Source of the DNA: Bursaphelenchus xylophilus
Lineage: Eukaryota > Nematoda > Chromadorea > Rhabditida > Aphelenchoididae
Assembly: GCA_904066235.2 (NCBI GenBank)
Contig: CAJFCV020000006.1
Coordinates: forward strand, 9,982,001 to 10,046,000
Reading direction: 5' to 3'
DNA length: 64,000 nt
Shown here: positions 23,263-35,300 of the stretch, in pieces
How positions within the stretch are numbered: position 1 is the stretch's first letter
Layout: every line of letters starts with the position of its first letter
The notes under the pieces: generated by a model
What the model saw: only the letters and a program-made list of their open reading frames with translations
What the model was told of the DNA's origin: nothing
Database searches by the model: none
Made by a program: the position numbers and the translations under genes

Positions 23263-23657
23263 GAAAATATAGCGAAATGTGGCGGGTGACGTTGACCCGT
23301 TGCAACGCGTTGGTTCAACGGGAGCGCAATATTGCAATATTAATTAATTCAATTTATGCCGATATTATATTCCATTTTATGTTTATTGAGGAGATCTAGG
23401 GCGCGATTCTCTTGCTCTCCCGCCGCCGGAAGAGATTACTGATATCTGCCCGCTGTAAAAATAATATTACAAGGGAATGGACTTTATGTGTAAATCGATT
23501 TTGGCTTGGGACCTGGTCAGATCGAAAGGTGTGTGGTAGTCGATTATTCACTTGGGGGGAAATCTCTGCGCGGGGCTTCGAAGCCGAGAAAATCGGCTTC
23601 AAAGTTTGGACGAAAATCAAAGGATAGGGATCCCGGAAAAGGAGCGATAAAAATTGT

Positions 23658-23725
23658 GAAGCAGTGGCCGAGTGGTCAGTGCGCTCGCTTTTTGCGCAAA
23701 AGGTCGCAAGTTCGAATCTGCTTCC
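23658..23725 (+). pseudogene. tRNA-like gene with degenerate T arm
   Basis: The seven-base ends GAAGCAG and CTGCTTC pair perfectly. A box A-like TGGCCGAGTGG and a box B-like GTTCGAATC are present, and a T run follows. At 68 nt there is no room for a normal T stem, and the anticodon arm can be folded in more than one register, so I do not name an amino acid. It is either a decayed tRNA gene or an unusual small tRNA. Confidence 0.45.
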
Positions 23726-24020
23726 ATTCATAACTTTTTTTAGACAAAAGGTTCTATTAATTTTTTCCCCTGAACTCGATTATCGATGCAAGAAGTATAT
23801 TTTAAACGGAACTTTTTTCAACAGCTTCGCACCTTCCCTTTTACAGTTTTAGAGCGCAGGGCACACCATCAACCTGATGTATTCAAAAACAACTTTCCAT
23901 TATGTTAACGTTTTTATCTATGCCTCTTTTTGAAATGTACAACCGGATTAGCACGAAGAAAGCAAAAGTAAAAACGATAAATGATGTGAGCTTGGAAAGA
24001 CTCGAATCCCTTGTTAGTTG

Positions 24021-24805
24021 ATGCATAATTATCCGGCGCTTGTATTGACGCGTTTTTTTGTTAGTTAAAGTTTGCGTTTTGTTAACTTTTTTTCATAAAA
24101 ATAATCTTCTCAGTTTAGTTAACAAAATGCGTGTCGAAAACCGTACTCATATTCCCCATATTATGCTCTACTACTTCGAGAAAAGTCGGAAGTCAGCACA
24201 GTCATTTCGATCTCACAAACTTTTCAATAAACTTTTCGGCAAAGGAACAAAAAAAGACACGACTTCCCAGCGGATGATTCCGCTGCTGTCCCACCCCACA
24301 CACCAGATAGCCTTCTTTTACAGTGGACGTCTTTTGGTATTCTTTTGGGCGAAATACCAGGCGAATTTTTCTTTGTTCCTTCGCCGAAAAGTTTGTTGAA
24401 AAGTTTGTGAGATCGAAATGACTGTGCTGGCTTCCAACGTACGAAAAACTGGGAAATTTTGAAAATTTTTTGAATTTTTGGCTAAAAAATGTATAAAAAT
24501 GTAAATTACAGTAGGAAAAGTGTAATGAAATTACAAAAGGATTATGGAATTTTACTTTTAAGAGCATAAAATACGAATTTGAAAAAGAAAAATACGAAAA
24601 ATCATCATTTTTTTGACGAAAAATGGCAAAAATTAGGAAAAATTGGTAAATAGTGGAGCATAATATAGCGAATATACGTATGGTTTTCGACACGCATTTT
24701 ATTAACTAAGAAGATTATTTTTATGAAAACAAAAGTTTACAAAACGCGAATTTTAACTAACAAAAAACGCGCCGATAAAAACGCCGGATAATTTTGCATC
24801 AACCT
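24021..24805. repeat. Composite foldback carrying a copy of hex-1 intron sequence
   Basis: Outer arms of about 150 bases (24021-24172 and 24655-24805, around AACAAAATGCGTGTCGAAAACC) enclose inner arms of about 80 bases (24180-24260 and 24365-24440, around GATCTCACAAACTTTTC). The remaining segment, 24442-24645, is a close copy of 21545-21745 in a hexosaminidase intron. Confidence 0.85.
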
Positions 24806-25105
24806 AAAATTTTTTTTTTTTTTTTGCACTGCTTCACATTTTTTTTGACTTTGCACTGTGCAATAAAAAATTTTAATCCATCAAAGACTGCATAGTGCAA
24901 CAAAATTTTTTCAATTATTGAATTTCAGTGCAAAGAGCGCTTTATTTTTTATTGTATATTGCATTTTAATACCGATTTTTTTACCCTCCGCACAGTGCAT
25001 TTTCAAAAATTATATTTTGACTGCACTGTGTGAGAGAAATCAGTTTTCATTGCACTGTGCAAAGTTTCCAAAGACAATCCGAAAAATGAAGAGACGTCTG
25101 GGCGT

Positions 25106-25187
25106 GCAGTCGTGTCCGAGTGGTTAAGGAGATTGACTAGAAATCAATTGGGCTCTGCCCGCACAGGTTCGAATCCTGTCGACTGCG
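25106..25187 (+). tRNA. tRNA-Ser (anticodon AGA)
   Basis: The 82-nt sequence folds as a class II tRNA. Acceptor GCAGTCG pairs with CGACTGC, with G as discriminator. The D arm is TCCGAGTGGTTAAGGA. The anticodon stem is ATTGA/TCAAT with loop CTAGAAA, giving AGA. A variable arm (GGGCTCTGCCC) is present, and the T arm ACAGGTTCGAATCCTGT is intact. It reads serine codon UCU (and UCC/UCA after A34 modification, as known for this isoacceptor). Confidence 0.95.
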
Positions 25188-25199
25188 GAGCGGGTTTTT

Positions 25200-26337
25200 G
25201 ATGTTTTCAAAGGTAAATTTCGAAAAAAAGTTTTGTAAAATACGTTCTTGAGTAGTCATTGATAAAAAAAAACAATAAAAAATATCTAATTTTAGTATTT
25301 TTATTGTTATTATCAAAATTTTTCTTTTTATTTTTTTAAAAATTTTATTCGAAAATCCCAAAAAATACCCTCAAAAATTATGTGGAATCCTCAATAAATT
25401 AATCTCCGACAAAAATAAGACCAATTTCCCATCCTTCCGCAAGAAAGTTTAGAGATTACTCTACTCTTTCCCCCAAAAATATCTCTTACTCTCCCACAGA
25501 ACTGAATAATTCCTCAAAAAAGTTAGTTATGCACCTCTTTTCATCTGGCCAAAGGTCAAATTTATTTACCCATCAACATTTCAAGAATAAAACTTCCAAA
25601 TCCTTGAGTTTCAACAAAAAATTTATATTACTTTAGGTAAAATTTTGATAAAAATAAGATTTTTAACTGAATATCAATATAAAAATTGCGAGAAAATAGC
25701 AGCATCGACAAATAACTGGTGTATTTTGGCATAATAATCTTTATTTTTTTCAAAAAAAATTTATTTGCGACAAAAGAAAATTGGAGTTTTAGACTAGACT
25801 AAATTTAGGTATAATCATCAAAAAAAAAGATAACCTAATCCAAAAAAATTGCAGAAAATTGTGTTTTTATAACAATAACACCATTCTTCTTCCTTTTCTG
25901 TCGTTTCCGCCAAGCAACGTTGACTTTTTTGGGTCCCACCACGAAAACCCTGAATATCAGGGGAGCCCGTCCAATCTTTTCCAAATTGGGGAAAAAACAA
26001 TCCACTAGTCATATAAACGTATTTTACAATCAAAACCTCACTTTAAAATCTATTTCTCGGCCGGAAAACATCAATTTACCTTATTTTAGGTGCATTTTCC
26101 CACTTTTTCCTCAAAAAATCTCAATTTTTTTCTTTTCTACTTTTCAAATTGATATTATTCTTCTTTCAAATGACAAACCACCCCCTTAAACTTGCAAATC
26201 AACTTGATTTCTTTCGAATTTATCAAAAAAAAATTGGTTTGAAAACAAAAAAATAACATAATAATAAGTGTGGGTAATAATAAAATTAAATTTGTTGTAC
26301 AACAAAAAAGAACGTATCAAGATCACTGATCAGAATT
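25200..26337. other. Intergenic AT-rich stretch
   Basis: No gene seen. It holds one inverted copy of the GTGGTGGGACC core near 25934 and the TTTATATTAC motif near 25620. Confidence 0.55.
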
Positions 26338-29300
26338 CTACTCCGCGGTGGTCTCAATTGTGGGTTCCTTTTCGATTTCGGCGGCCTTTTCCTTTTCCGG
26401 CGACTTCGGAGTTTCGGCCGTTTTTGTGGGTTCGGCCGCTTCTTCGGGCTGCTGATCCTTGTGTTCGGGGTCGTTGGGCTCTTCCGATTTGGAATCCTCT
26501 TCCGGCTCCGGGTTTTCGGCGGGTCTTTTCTCGGTTTCGGGGGCTTCGGCTGTTTCGGCCGGTGTGGAAGTGGTCGGTTTGGCCGATTCCTGGTCGGATT
26601 GTCGGGTGCGGCTCGAGGGGGTGCGACGGACGTCCTGAAACGGCGAATTAGAGCTAAATTCACAACTTCGTATTCAAATTTTGCAAAAAAATTCAAATTT
26701 CAATTTTCCCGCCAAAATGTTTTGTCCTTCCACGAAAATTTTCAAGCATCTAAAAACGAAAAAATATCATTCTTGGAGCTTCTAGAGGTCGATTTTTTCA
26801 AATACTGTTAAAACCGTCAACTTTCGGCATAACTTTGAGTCCCACCACGAAAGCCCTGAAAATCAGGGGAAGCCTCCCAAATCGCCCGAAATTTTCAAAT
26901 CACCTTCCCAATGTACCAGACAAGTACCATAGATCCTAAAATCGCAAAAAAAAACAAAAAAATTTATCACCAATTTTGGTCCCACCACGAAAACCCTGAA
27001 AATCAGGGAAAGTCTCCCAAATCGCCAGAAATTTTTAAATCACCTTTTCAGTGTACCAAACAGTACCATTAGATATAAAAAATTGCCAAAATTCAAAAAA
27101 ATTTATCACCAATTTTGGTCCCACCACGAAAACCCTGAAGATCAGGGGAACTCTCCCAAATCGCCCGAAATTTTCAAACCACCTTCCCGATGTATCAAAC
27201 AGTACCATTAGGCCCCAAAACCGCCAAAAAATCAAACAAATCTAACCCGATTTTGGTCCCACCACGAAAACCCTGAAGATCAGGGGAACTCTCCCAAATC
27301 GTTCCAAACTTCCATCTAACCTTCCGAATAATCCTCCCAAGCTTTTTCACCATCAAATTTGCAAACCCTTACCCTATTTCCATTGCCTCGAGGCTTAGAC
27401 GGGCCTCCACGCCATTGGGTTTGAGCTCCGGGCACCGCGCCGACCATGTGCAGTGAGAATCCGGTGGGTTGGTTGGCGTTTACTAGGCGCATTGTTGTCG
27501 ACAACAACGAATTTACATGGCCATGTGTGTTCGGGGGGTTCTTCTGAAAAAATTTGGGTATTTTTAGGAAAAATGGTCAAATTTTACCGAAAACAAGGTA
27601 AAATTTGTCAAAATTCTTCGATTTTTTCGGAAAAAACAACACCCCAACGTATTTTAACCAATTTATAAATCCTTAATATGCTTCATACCATCTTTTTATT
27701 ACATAAATTCCTCAAAATCGAAAAAAAAAATTCGCAAAATTTATTATTTTTTCAAAAAAAAAAAAAAAAATCAAAAATATCTAAAAACAACTCAAACTAT
27801 TTTTAAACACCTCTATCTCAAACTTCACACCAAATCCGCTGCATTTTACTCACTTACCAAACCAAATCAACAAAAAATTTATATTACACTAGACAAAATT
27901 TGCAAAAAAATCGCTCAACTCCCTCCAAAAGCCTCCAACTCATCCCCAACTGCTTCCAACTTCCTTACCCAGCTCTTATTCATCATGACAGTGTTGTTAT
28001 GAGCATGCGCGGCATGTAACAAAGTCAATTCGGCGATCAGTTGATCATGCGGAAGATGGTCCTGATCCAGCCAAGTGCCGCGGAAGTAGTCGTTCTGCGG
28101 GCTGAGGGGTCTCGTGTTGGGCGGGAAGAACTGATTGCCGGGCAGTGGGACCTGATAGGGCATGGCGGGTGGGAAGGGGGGCCGGAAAAGGCCCATTTGG
28201 GTGTTGATGAAGGGCATTTGGTGGGGGATGGCGCCTGGGGGACCTGCAAGTAAAAAAATAAAGTCAAAAATAATTAATTTTACTCCGTTCTACTATAATC
28301 TGCAATTTCAACCGCTAAAGTTTAAAAAAATCCGGAAAATTCGAAATTCCCCTGGGCGCAGCCTGCCAAAATTGCAACTCCAAAAAATAAAAAAAATAAA
28401 TAAATAAAATCACGTCTATAATTGCATAGCCAGCATTTTTAGTCATCAATTGTGACAAAAATAAGGTAAAATTCTCAAATTTACACCTATCCTAGGGCGC
28501 AGGTCGCCAGAGTCAAACCTCTTATACAGGGTGTTCAGAGAATTATGGAAAAAACTAATCATTAATAACTTTGCGCTCGGTGGTCCAATCCGAAATTTTT
28601 TTTTGCATTTTACAGAAAAACTATGGAGTTTTTAGAATCTAAAAAAAATTTTTTCTTTTATCGGCGGAGACTTCCGTAATCCGCGTTGCATTCGGCGGAG
28701 TGTTTTTTTCACAAAATAGGACTGTAAATCGTTGTATGTGTAAAGAAAATGGGCGGAAAAGGATTCAGAAGATACAATGTGACATTTCTTTAAAATTTCT
28801 GCGCTTCGGCGGAGACATTTTTTAACCTCGGCGGACGATTTTTCTTCAACTTCGGATAGTCAAAATTGGCTAAAACCAAAGCGTATGGTATCCCAAGTGG
28901 CATGGCGCCTAAAAACGACTTATTACGTCTTCAGCCGGCTGGCAGATGAAAAAACGGCAATTCGGCGGAGAGATAGGCGAAAAAAAGATGAACGTATTTA
29001 AAAACTTATGCAAATTCATCCGCCGAGCATCCGCCAATAAGAAGAATCATATTTTTGGTTGATCAAGGCCGTATAAACCTACAACTTTAGTTTTCTCATC
29101 ATAATTTCTTAAATGGGTTAATTTTTTTCTCCGCCGATTTCTCCGCCGAATTACCTTTTTTTCATCTGCCAGCCGGCTGAAGACGTATTAAATCGTTTTT
29201 AAGCTCCATGCCACCAGGGATACCATACTCTTTGGTTTTCGCCAATTTTGACTATCCGGGGTCGCAGAAAAATCGTCCGCCGAGGTTAAAAATGTCTCCG

Positions 29301-32300
29301 CCGAAGCACAGAAATTTGAAAGAAATGTCACATTGTATCTTCTAAATCCTTTTCCGCCCATTTTCTTTACACATACAACGATTTACAGCCGTGTTTTGTG
29401 AAAAAACACTCCGCCGAATTCAACGCGGATTACGGAAGTCTCCGCCGATAAAAGAAAAAAAAAATTTTTAGATTCTAAAAACTCCAAGGTTTTTCTGTAA
29501 AATGCAAAAAAAAATTTTCGGATTGGACCACCGAGCGCAAAGTTATTAATGATTAGTTTTTTCCATAATTCTCTGAACACCCTGTATAGCCCAAAAAAAT
29601 CTAAAAATGATTTGACAGACGTGTCATTAGCTTTTACACCCAACTCATCTTATTTTCACATCTAAATCCCCCAAATTTCCACCTATCCCAGGGCGCAGCT
29701 CGCCAAGTCCAAAAACCCATTCTCTCCCTAAAATTGCGGGCTCACCTGCCGACATGGCGCATCCGGGTGGAGGTTGGTTCAGAATGAGGCGTTGCTGATT
29801 GGGCGGAGGGACGTTGAAGGCCTGTGGGAATGGGATCTGGTGGGAGGGAGCGGGCCGATTGAAATGTTGCTGTTGTTGGGGGCAGTTTTGGGTTTGGGTG
29901 AGGTCAAAGTGGAGCGTTTCGGTGCTGTTCGGAGGTACGCTTCGAGACTGAAACCCCAAATCGTCAAATTAAAACTCAAATCCAAAATTTTTTTTTAAAA
30001 ATTATATTACACTAGGCAAAAATCGAAAAAATCTTACACTTGTTGGCTGTGTGGAGGTTCGGGACGCGGTCCTTGGCCAATTATACTGTGCTGGCTGTGC
30101 CGAGGGAGCGGCATAACTTCGGTTTGGGTTGAAGGATTTTTGGCCGTTGGGGGAGTGATAATTTCCATCAAAAGTTTGGGGATTTGTGGGGGCCGTTGAG
30201 GGCTGAGGTCCGTTTCTTTGACTCCGTACGGAGTGCTGAGCGGATGCCGATGGTCTGGTTGAGTTCTGTTGAGATTCCGACGAGCCGGGGACTCTGCGGC
30301 GCTGAAAAAAATTGAAAAAATTAAAAAAATCGGAAAATTTTTTGAAAAATCTCAAAAAAATCGGTAAAAATCAAATTTCAGAATCTCAAAACACTTCTTA
30401 GAGCTTCATAACTATAAGGACATGTACTTACCTCACTATCTCCATTGGCCGAGCCTCTTCCGGGGATTGAACGATCGCCATTTTGGCTAAAACAATACAA
30501 AATTACAAAAAAGTCATCGCAATCTGACCAATTTCTGACTTATTAATACTCATTCCACTGTACTACACTCTCTTCTACCTTATTCATCCATTCTAAATTC
30601 TAATTTCCTTCTATTTTCACCAAAACATGTTTCATCGTATAAAATGTCACTTTAGAGAGTATGCAAATTTTGCGAATGTAAATTCAAAAAGTACCTTCTA
30701 AACTTGTTCCCCTCCAAAAATCAATCAAAACTCTCAAATTTTCACCGACATATTCACCGTTTTTTATATTACACTAGACCCATCAAGTATAACATCAAAA
30801 ACCCTTCAATTCTCCTACCTTCTTTGCGGAATTTTGCCTTTGCTGCGATCATTCTGCAGTGTGGTCGCTGTCTTGGCCTAAAACTCGAATCACATTCAAC
30901 GCGGTGAGGCGACTCTACCTGATCTTTGGGCTCTTTTCGGGTGATATGGACTTGGACGTGTTGGGAGGGTGGGGCGCCCCGCTTCACCATGTCCGAGTAG
31001 GTGGGTCGGGCGTGCGGCACGGGGTTGGCGACCATCGAGGCGGCGGCCATGTTCGTGGGGACCAGTTCGGGGTCGGGTTGAGGGGCGGGGAAGGCCTGCG
31101 GAGGCTGTTGTTGGTAGGCCAAGTAGGTCTGCTGCGTGTAGACGTTCTGAAAACAACAAATATGGCCGCGAAAAAGAAGAGCAAGTCACTTCCACGTGTT
31201 TTACGGCATAATAATACAGTTTTCGATCGAAAATGTGTTCGGGGTTTGATTTGATGTGTGTTGGCGGAAAATACCAGAAATTCCTCATGGATAATATAAT
31301 TTTTGGTGAAAAGGATTAATTCTTGATGTAGAAACAATGGGTTTGATCAGGAAATGGACGAGAATAAGCTTGCAAAGCTATTTAATCTTTGAGTAGGGCG
31401 ATTTTTTAAAGAAAATAGCTGAAATTTTTCAAGTGTAGTATAACTTTTGATAAAAAAAGATTCTTTTTCGACACGAAAATTATTCTTTTTGTCGGGAGAG
31501 GCTTTAAAACAGTATTAAAACTACTTTTGTGGATATATTCTTTTAATTTTCTATAGAAAATAGCCAAAAATTGTCAACTGAAATTAATATACAGTGGTGG
31601 ACCTGACTCAGTGGCAAAAAACGTATCATGTTGCATCCGGGAAGTGTCAAAAATGTGGCAAAATTCCTCCCTATCAAACTAAAAAACTCCGATTTAAAAA
31701 GCGCTTCCTTCAAAACGGAGTTTTTTAGTTGGAGTGGGAGGCATTTTACTACATTTTTTGATACTTCCCGGATGCAAAATGATACGTTTTTTGCCACTGG
31801 ATCAGTCACTGTATATTACACTTGACAATTTTTGGCTATTTTCGATAGAAAATCAAAAAATTACACCCATAAAAGTAATTCTAAAACTGTTTTAAAGCCT
31901 CTCGCGACAAAAAAGAATAACTTTCATGTCGAAAAAACAATCTTTTTATCAAAAGTTATATTACACTTGCCAAATTTCAGCTATTTTCTATAAAAAATCA
32001 CCAAATTCAAAGATTAAACAGCATTACAAGCTTATTCTCGTCCATTTCCCGATCAAACCCATTGTTTCCACATCAAGAATTAATCCGTTTCACCAAAAAT
32101 TATATTGTCCATGAGGAATTTCTGCTACTTTCCGCCAACACACATCAAATCAAACCCCGAACCCACTTCCAAACATCATATTCAAGCTTATTCTCCCTTC
32201 ACCAATACTTTTCAATGATCCTTTCCCAAGTTTTCACCAAAAAAATATATTATCCATGACATTATTCATAATTATCGTTCAAGTGTGAACCTCAGAAGAA

Positions 32301-35300
32301 AACAAGTGGAAAGAAAGGAACGTCAAGACGTCCGGCATGTCCAACAATGGTTTTTCTAGTAGGATTTATGAACCGCAAGACCATTATTATTTCTCCGCAG
32401 CCATAACTGACTGTTTTCTGGCCAAAACTGATGTTTACAACCGCTATAAGGCCGTAAAAGCTGGTATATAATCAACTTTAATTCATCTTACAGTACTACA
32501 GTGCCATTTCGACAAAAAAATTCTCAATACCCTCAAATTAATTATATTACACTAGACAAAATTCATGTTTTTGGCAAGTTTTCTTGTTCACCAACACCCA
32601 TTTTAATATCCAATACAATCACAGAGCTGTAAACAAGCTGTGGACCTCAAAATTAATGCATTTCCCGCGGAGGCCAACGTCTGACGTTGTAAATCATGTT
32701 AAAAACGGGGATTTCGGGCGCAAAATTCTTCGAAAACGCAGCGAAAACATGTTTATATTGTCTACCGGTGAAGTTTCTAGCTATATGACGTCATTTCAAT
32801 CATCGTATTTTACGCTAAACACAAGTTTTTCGCCAAATTTCATCAATTCATACCTAAAACAATATGGAAACCGGTTACTATGGCAAAATAAAGTACAATT
32901 ACGGCAGTGACTTTTGACATGCGATGTGTTTCGGAGAATGGGCATCAAGAACCATTCAATTATCAGTAAATGTTCGAGGATATTTATAAAAACATCGAAA
33001 AAACATTAATTTAGGTCAAAAAGGCACAAAACGCCAAAAAAATAATAAAATCGTCCAAATCCTTGAAACAAAATGCCAAAAAAGACTTTCCCTACGAATT
33101 TCACAAAATTTCACCACAAAGCAGCATTGAGAACCCTCGTATTTTATCCAAAAATCCTCTCAAAAGCAAGAAAAACCCCAAGAAACCTCAGTTTCCCTCA
33201 AATTTTGCCAAAAATCAGCTGAAATTCGAGAGAAACGAAAGGAAAATCAAATTTATACATGTTTATTGATCCGTGACTCAACGAATCACGTTGTTTTTCT
33301 ACCTATAAACGTCCAAAAACAAGAAAAAAAGATAATTTTCAATTTCCTTCAAAGAAATTGGAAAAAAACTCAAATTTTCCTAGAAAAACTAAAAAAACTC
33401 CAAGATTAGGGCTCCAAATAACTTGCAGATTATATAGCATCAGATTAGACAAAATAAGTAATACATTTCAGAGAGTAATTACCCTATTTGGGGGGACAAT
33501 TCCGGATTATTACCTAAAATATGATAAAATCTTGTTTCAAGTGGATTCAAAAGCTCAGTGAAACTAAATAATAATGCTAATAATGGTCAAATAGTCAAGA
33601 AAAGATTTCAGTTAGCAAATTTATTCCCGAAAGATCATAAAACACCGAAAAATAAAAAAAACTTTTTGAAAAAACAAAAATTTTCGAATTTCACAAGGAA
33701 AGTACTTTTATGGGGGCTCCTACTTTTTGACGGGACATATCTCAAAAAATCAGAAAAAATGTGCTGATCAAGGATATATAAATCCTAGCTGCCCATTTTA
33801 GGTTTTTAGGGGTGAAAACTCAATCGGAAGTTGACTTAAAGTCCTATATGAATCCCTTTTCGCTTAATTTTTCACAGGTTTACAATTTTTATTTTGGCTT
33901 AAAATGATGTTTATTGAGTTTCTAAGACGTAATAAATCAGTCTTGGCACAAAAATTTATTTTTCCGACCTTCATCTTCAAAAAAAGTTGATTCAGCCCAA
34001 AAGGGAAATCGAACCCGTGTGGCGTTCCCTCTCTTGACTCCCAGACTACGGCACTAACCACTCGGCCACACCGCTCTCTTCCGAAGGAAGAGACCGACTG
34101 CGCTTTTTATCGTTTCGAATGCCTGCGCCTTTTGTAGGGAAATTAAGCCAGTTTTTGGGCATTTTCACCCCTAAAAACCTAAAATGGGCAGCTAAGATTT
34201 ATATATCCTTGATCAGCACATTTTTTCTGATTTTTTGAGATATGTCCCGTCAAAAAGTAGGAGCCCCCATAAAAGTACTTTCCTTGTCAAAAAAACATTT
34301 TTTTCTCAAAAATTCTGTGTTACTTCCCTTAGGTCACCAGTATCATAAAACTTATATTTCCTGCTTTCTTTCCCATGCTTCACTCCATTTGCAGACATCT
34401 TTTATCAAAATTCCCACTAAACCCGGGCAAAAATCCCAAAATCTCCCTAAAATACGAGTTCCCTTCAATTATCCTCACGGCAATTTTCACATTGCTTCCT
34501 AAAATCTTCAAAATCCTCAAAAACCCCATATTTTTGTCAATTCTCCCCAAAAATCCGTCAATTTTCCTCAAAAACGCCCAAAATTTGTCCAAAACTCGAT
34601 CCCAACTCCATTCTCCCGCAAATATTTCCCATAAACGCCCTTCTTACGTCCTCAACAACAACAAAATTTCGTTCAAGAGGGCCTGAAGCCAAAATTTTCT
34701 TTCATTTCTGGGCCAATTTCGTCGAAAAAAGCGAGGAGCGATTGGGACTTGGCCATGCAAAAAAATGAGCGAATTTTTTTGCGGAGAAAATTCGGGAGGG
34801 GCTTTGTGAGGGCTAAGTGAGTGAGGAGGGGGGACCTGGCCAGCGATGAAAAGACGCGCTCTTTTCGCCTTCTGCTCTCTTTCCTCCCCCCTTCCCGTGT
34901 CGCTTTTTTGCGGGACTTTTGGCCGCGGATTTTCCCTCAATGATTCCAATTATTCCGTCGTCGAGAGAGCGGGCCGCAGGCGCGAGCGGATGGGCCTTTT
35001 GGTGAGTGGGGGGAGGAGGCATGGGGGAAACATTGGTGGGGCGTTTTGGATAGCTTCCAAAGAGGCGTCAATAACGTCGAAAAATAGGCAAAAGGTGAGG
35101 AAAACTTTTAAAATTTCGGGGAAAATCTTGCGAGACTATTTTTGATACGCGAAAATAGAATTAAAATTTGCGATTTTTTCAAAAAATTTTTAAATTTTTG
35201 GTCGTAAAATGGCATTATAAAGTGGACATGGGAGTTTGGCTGATAACTTTGTGTCTTTACAGAATTGTTAGACTGTTTTTGACGCGTGAAAACAGAATAC

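Noticed and set aside
24202..24693. 163-codon minus-strand frame
   Set aside because: It spans the arms of a foldback element and low-complexity AT-rich sequence; composition is not protein-like.
26286..26696. Arg/Pro/Lys-rich frame as the C-terminus of the Q/N-rich protein
   Set aside because: The donor at 27372 leaves phase 0, which selects the Glu/Pro/Ala-rich frame beginning DVRRTPSSRT.
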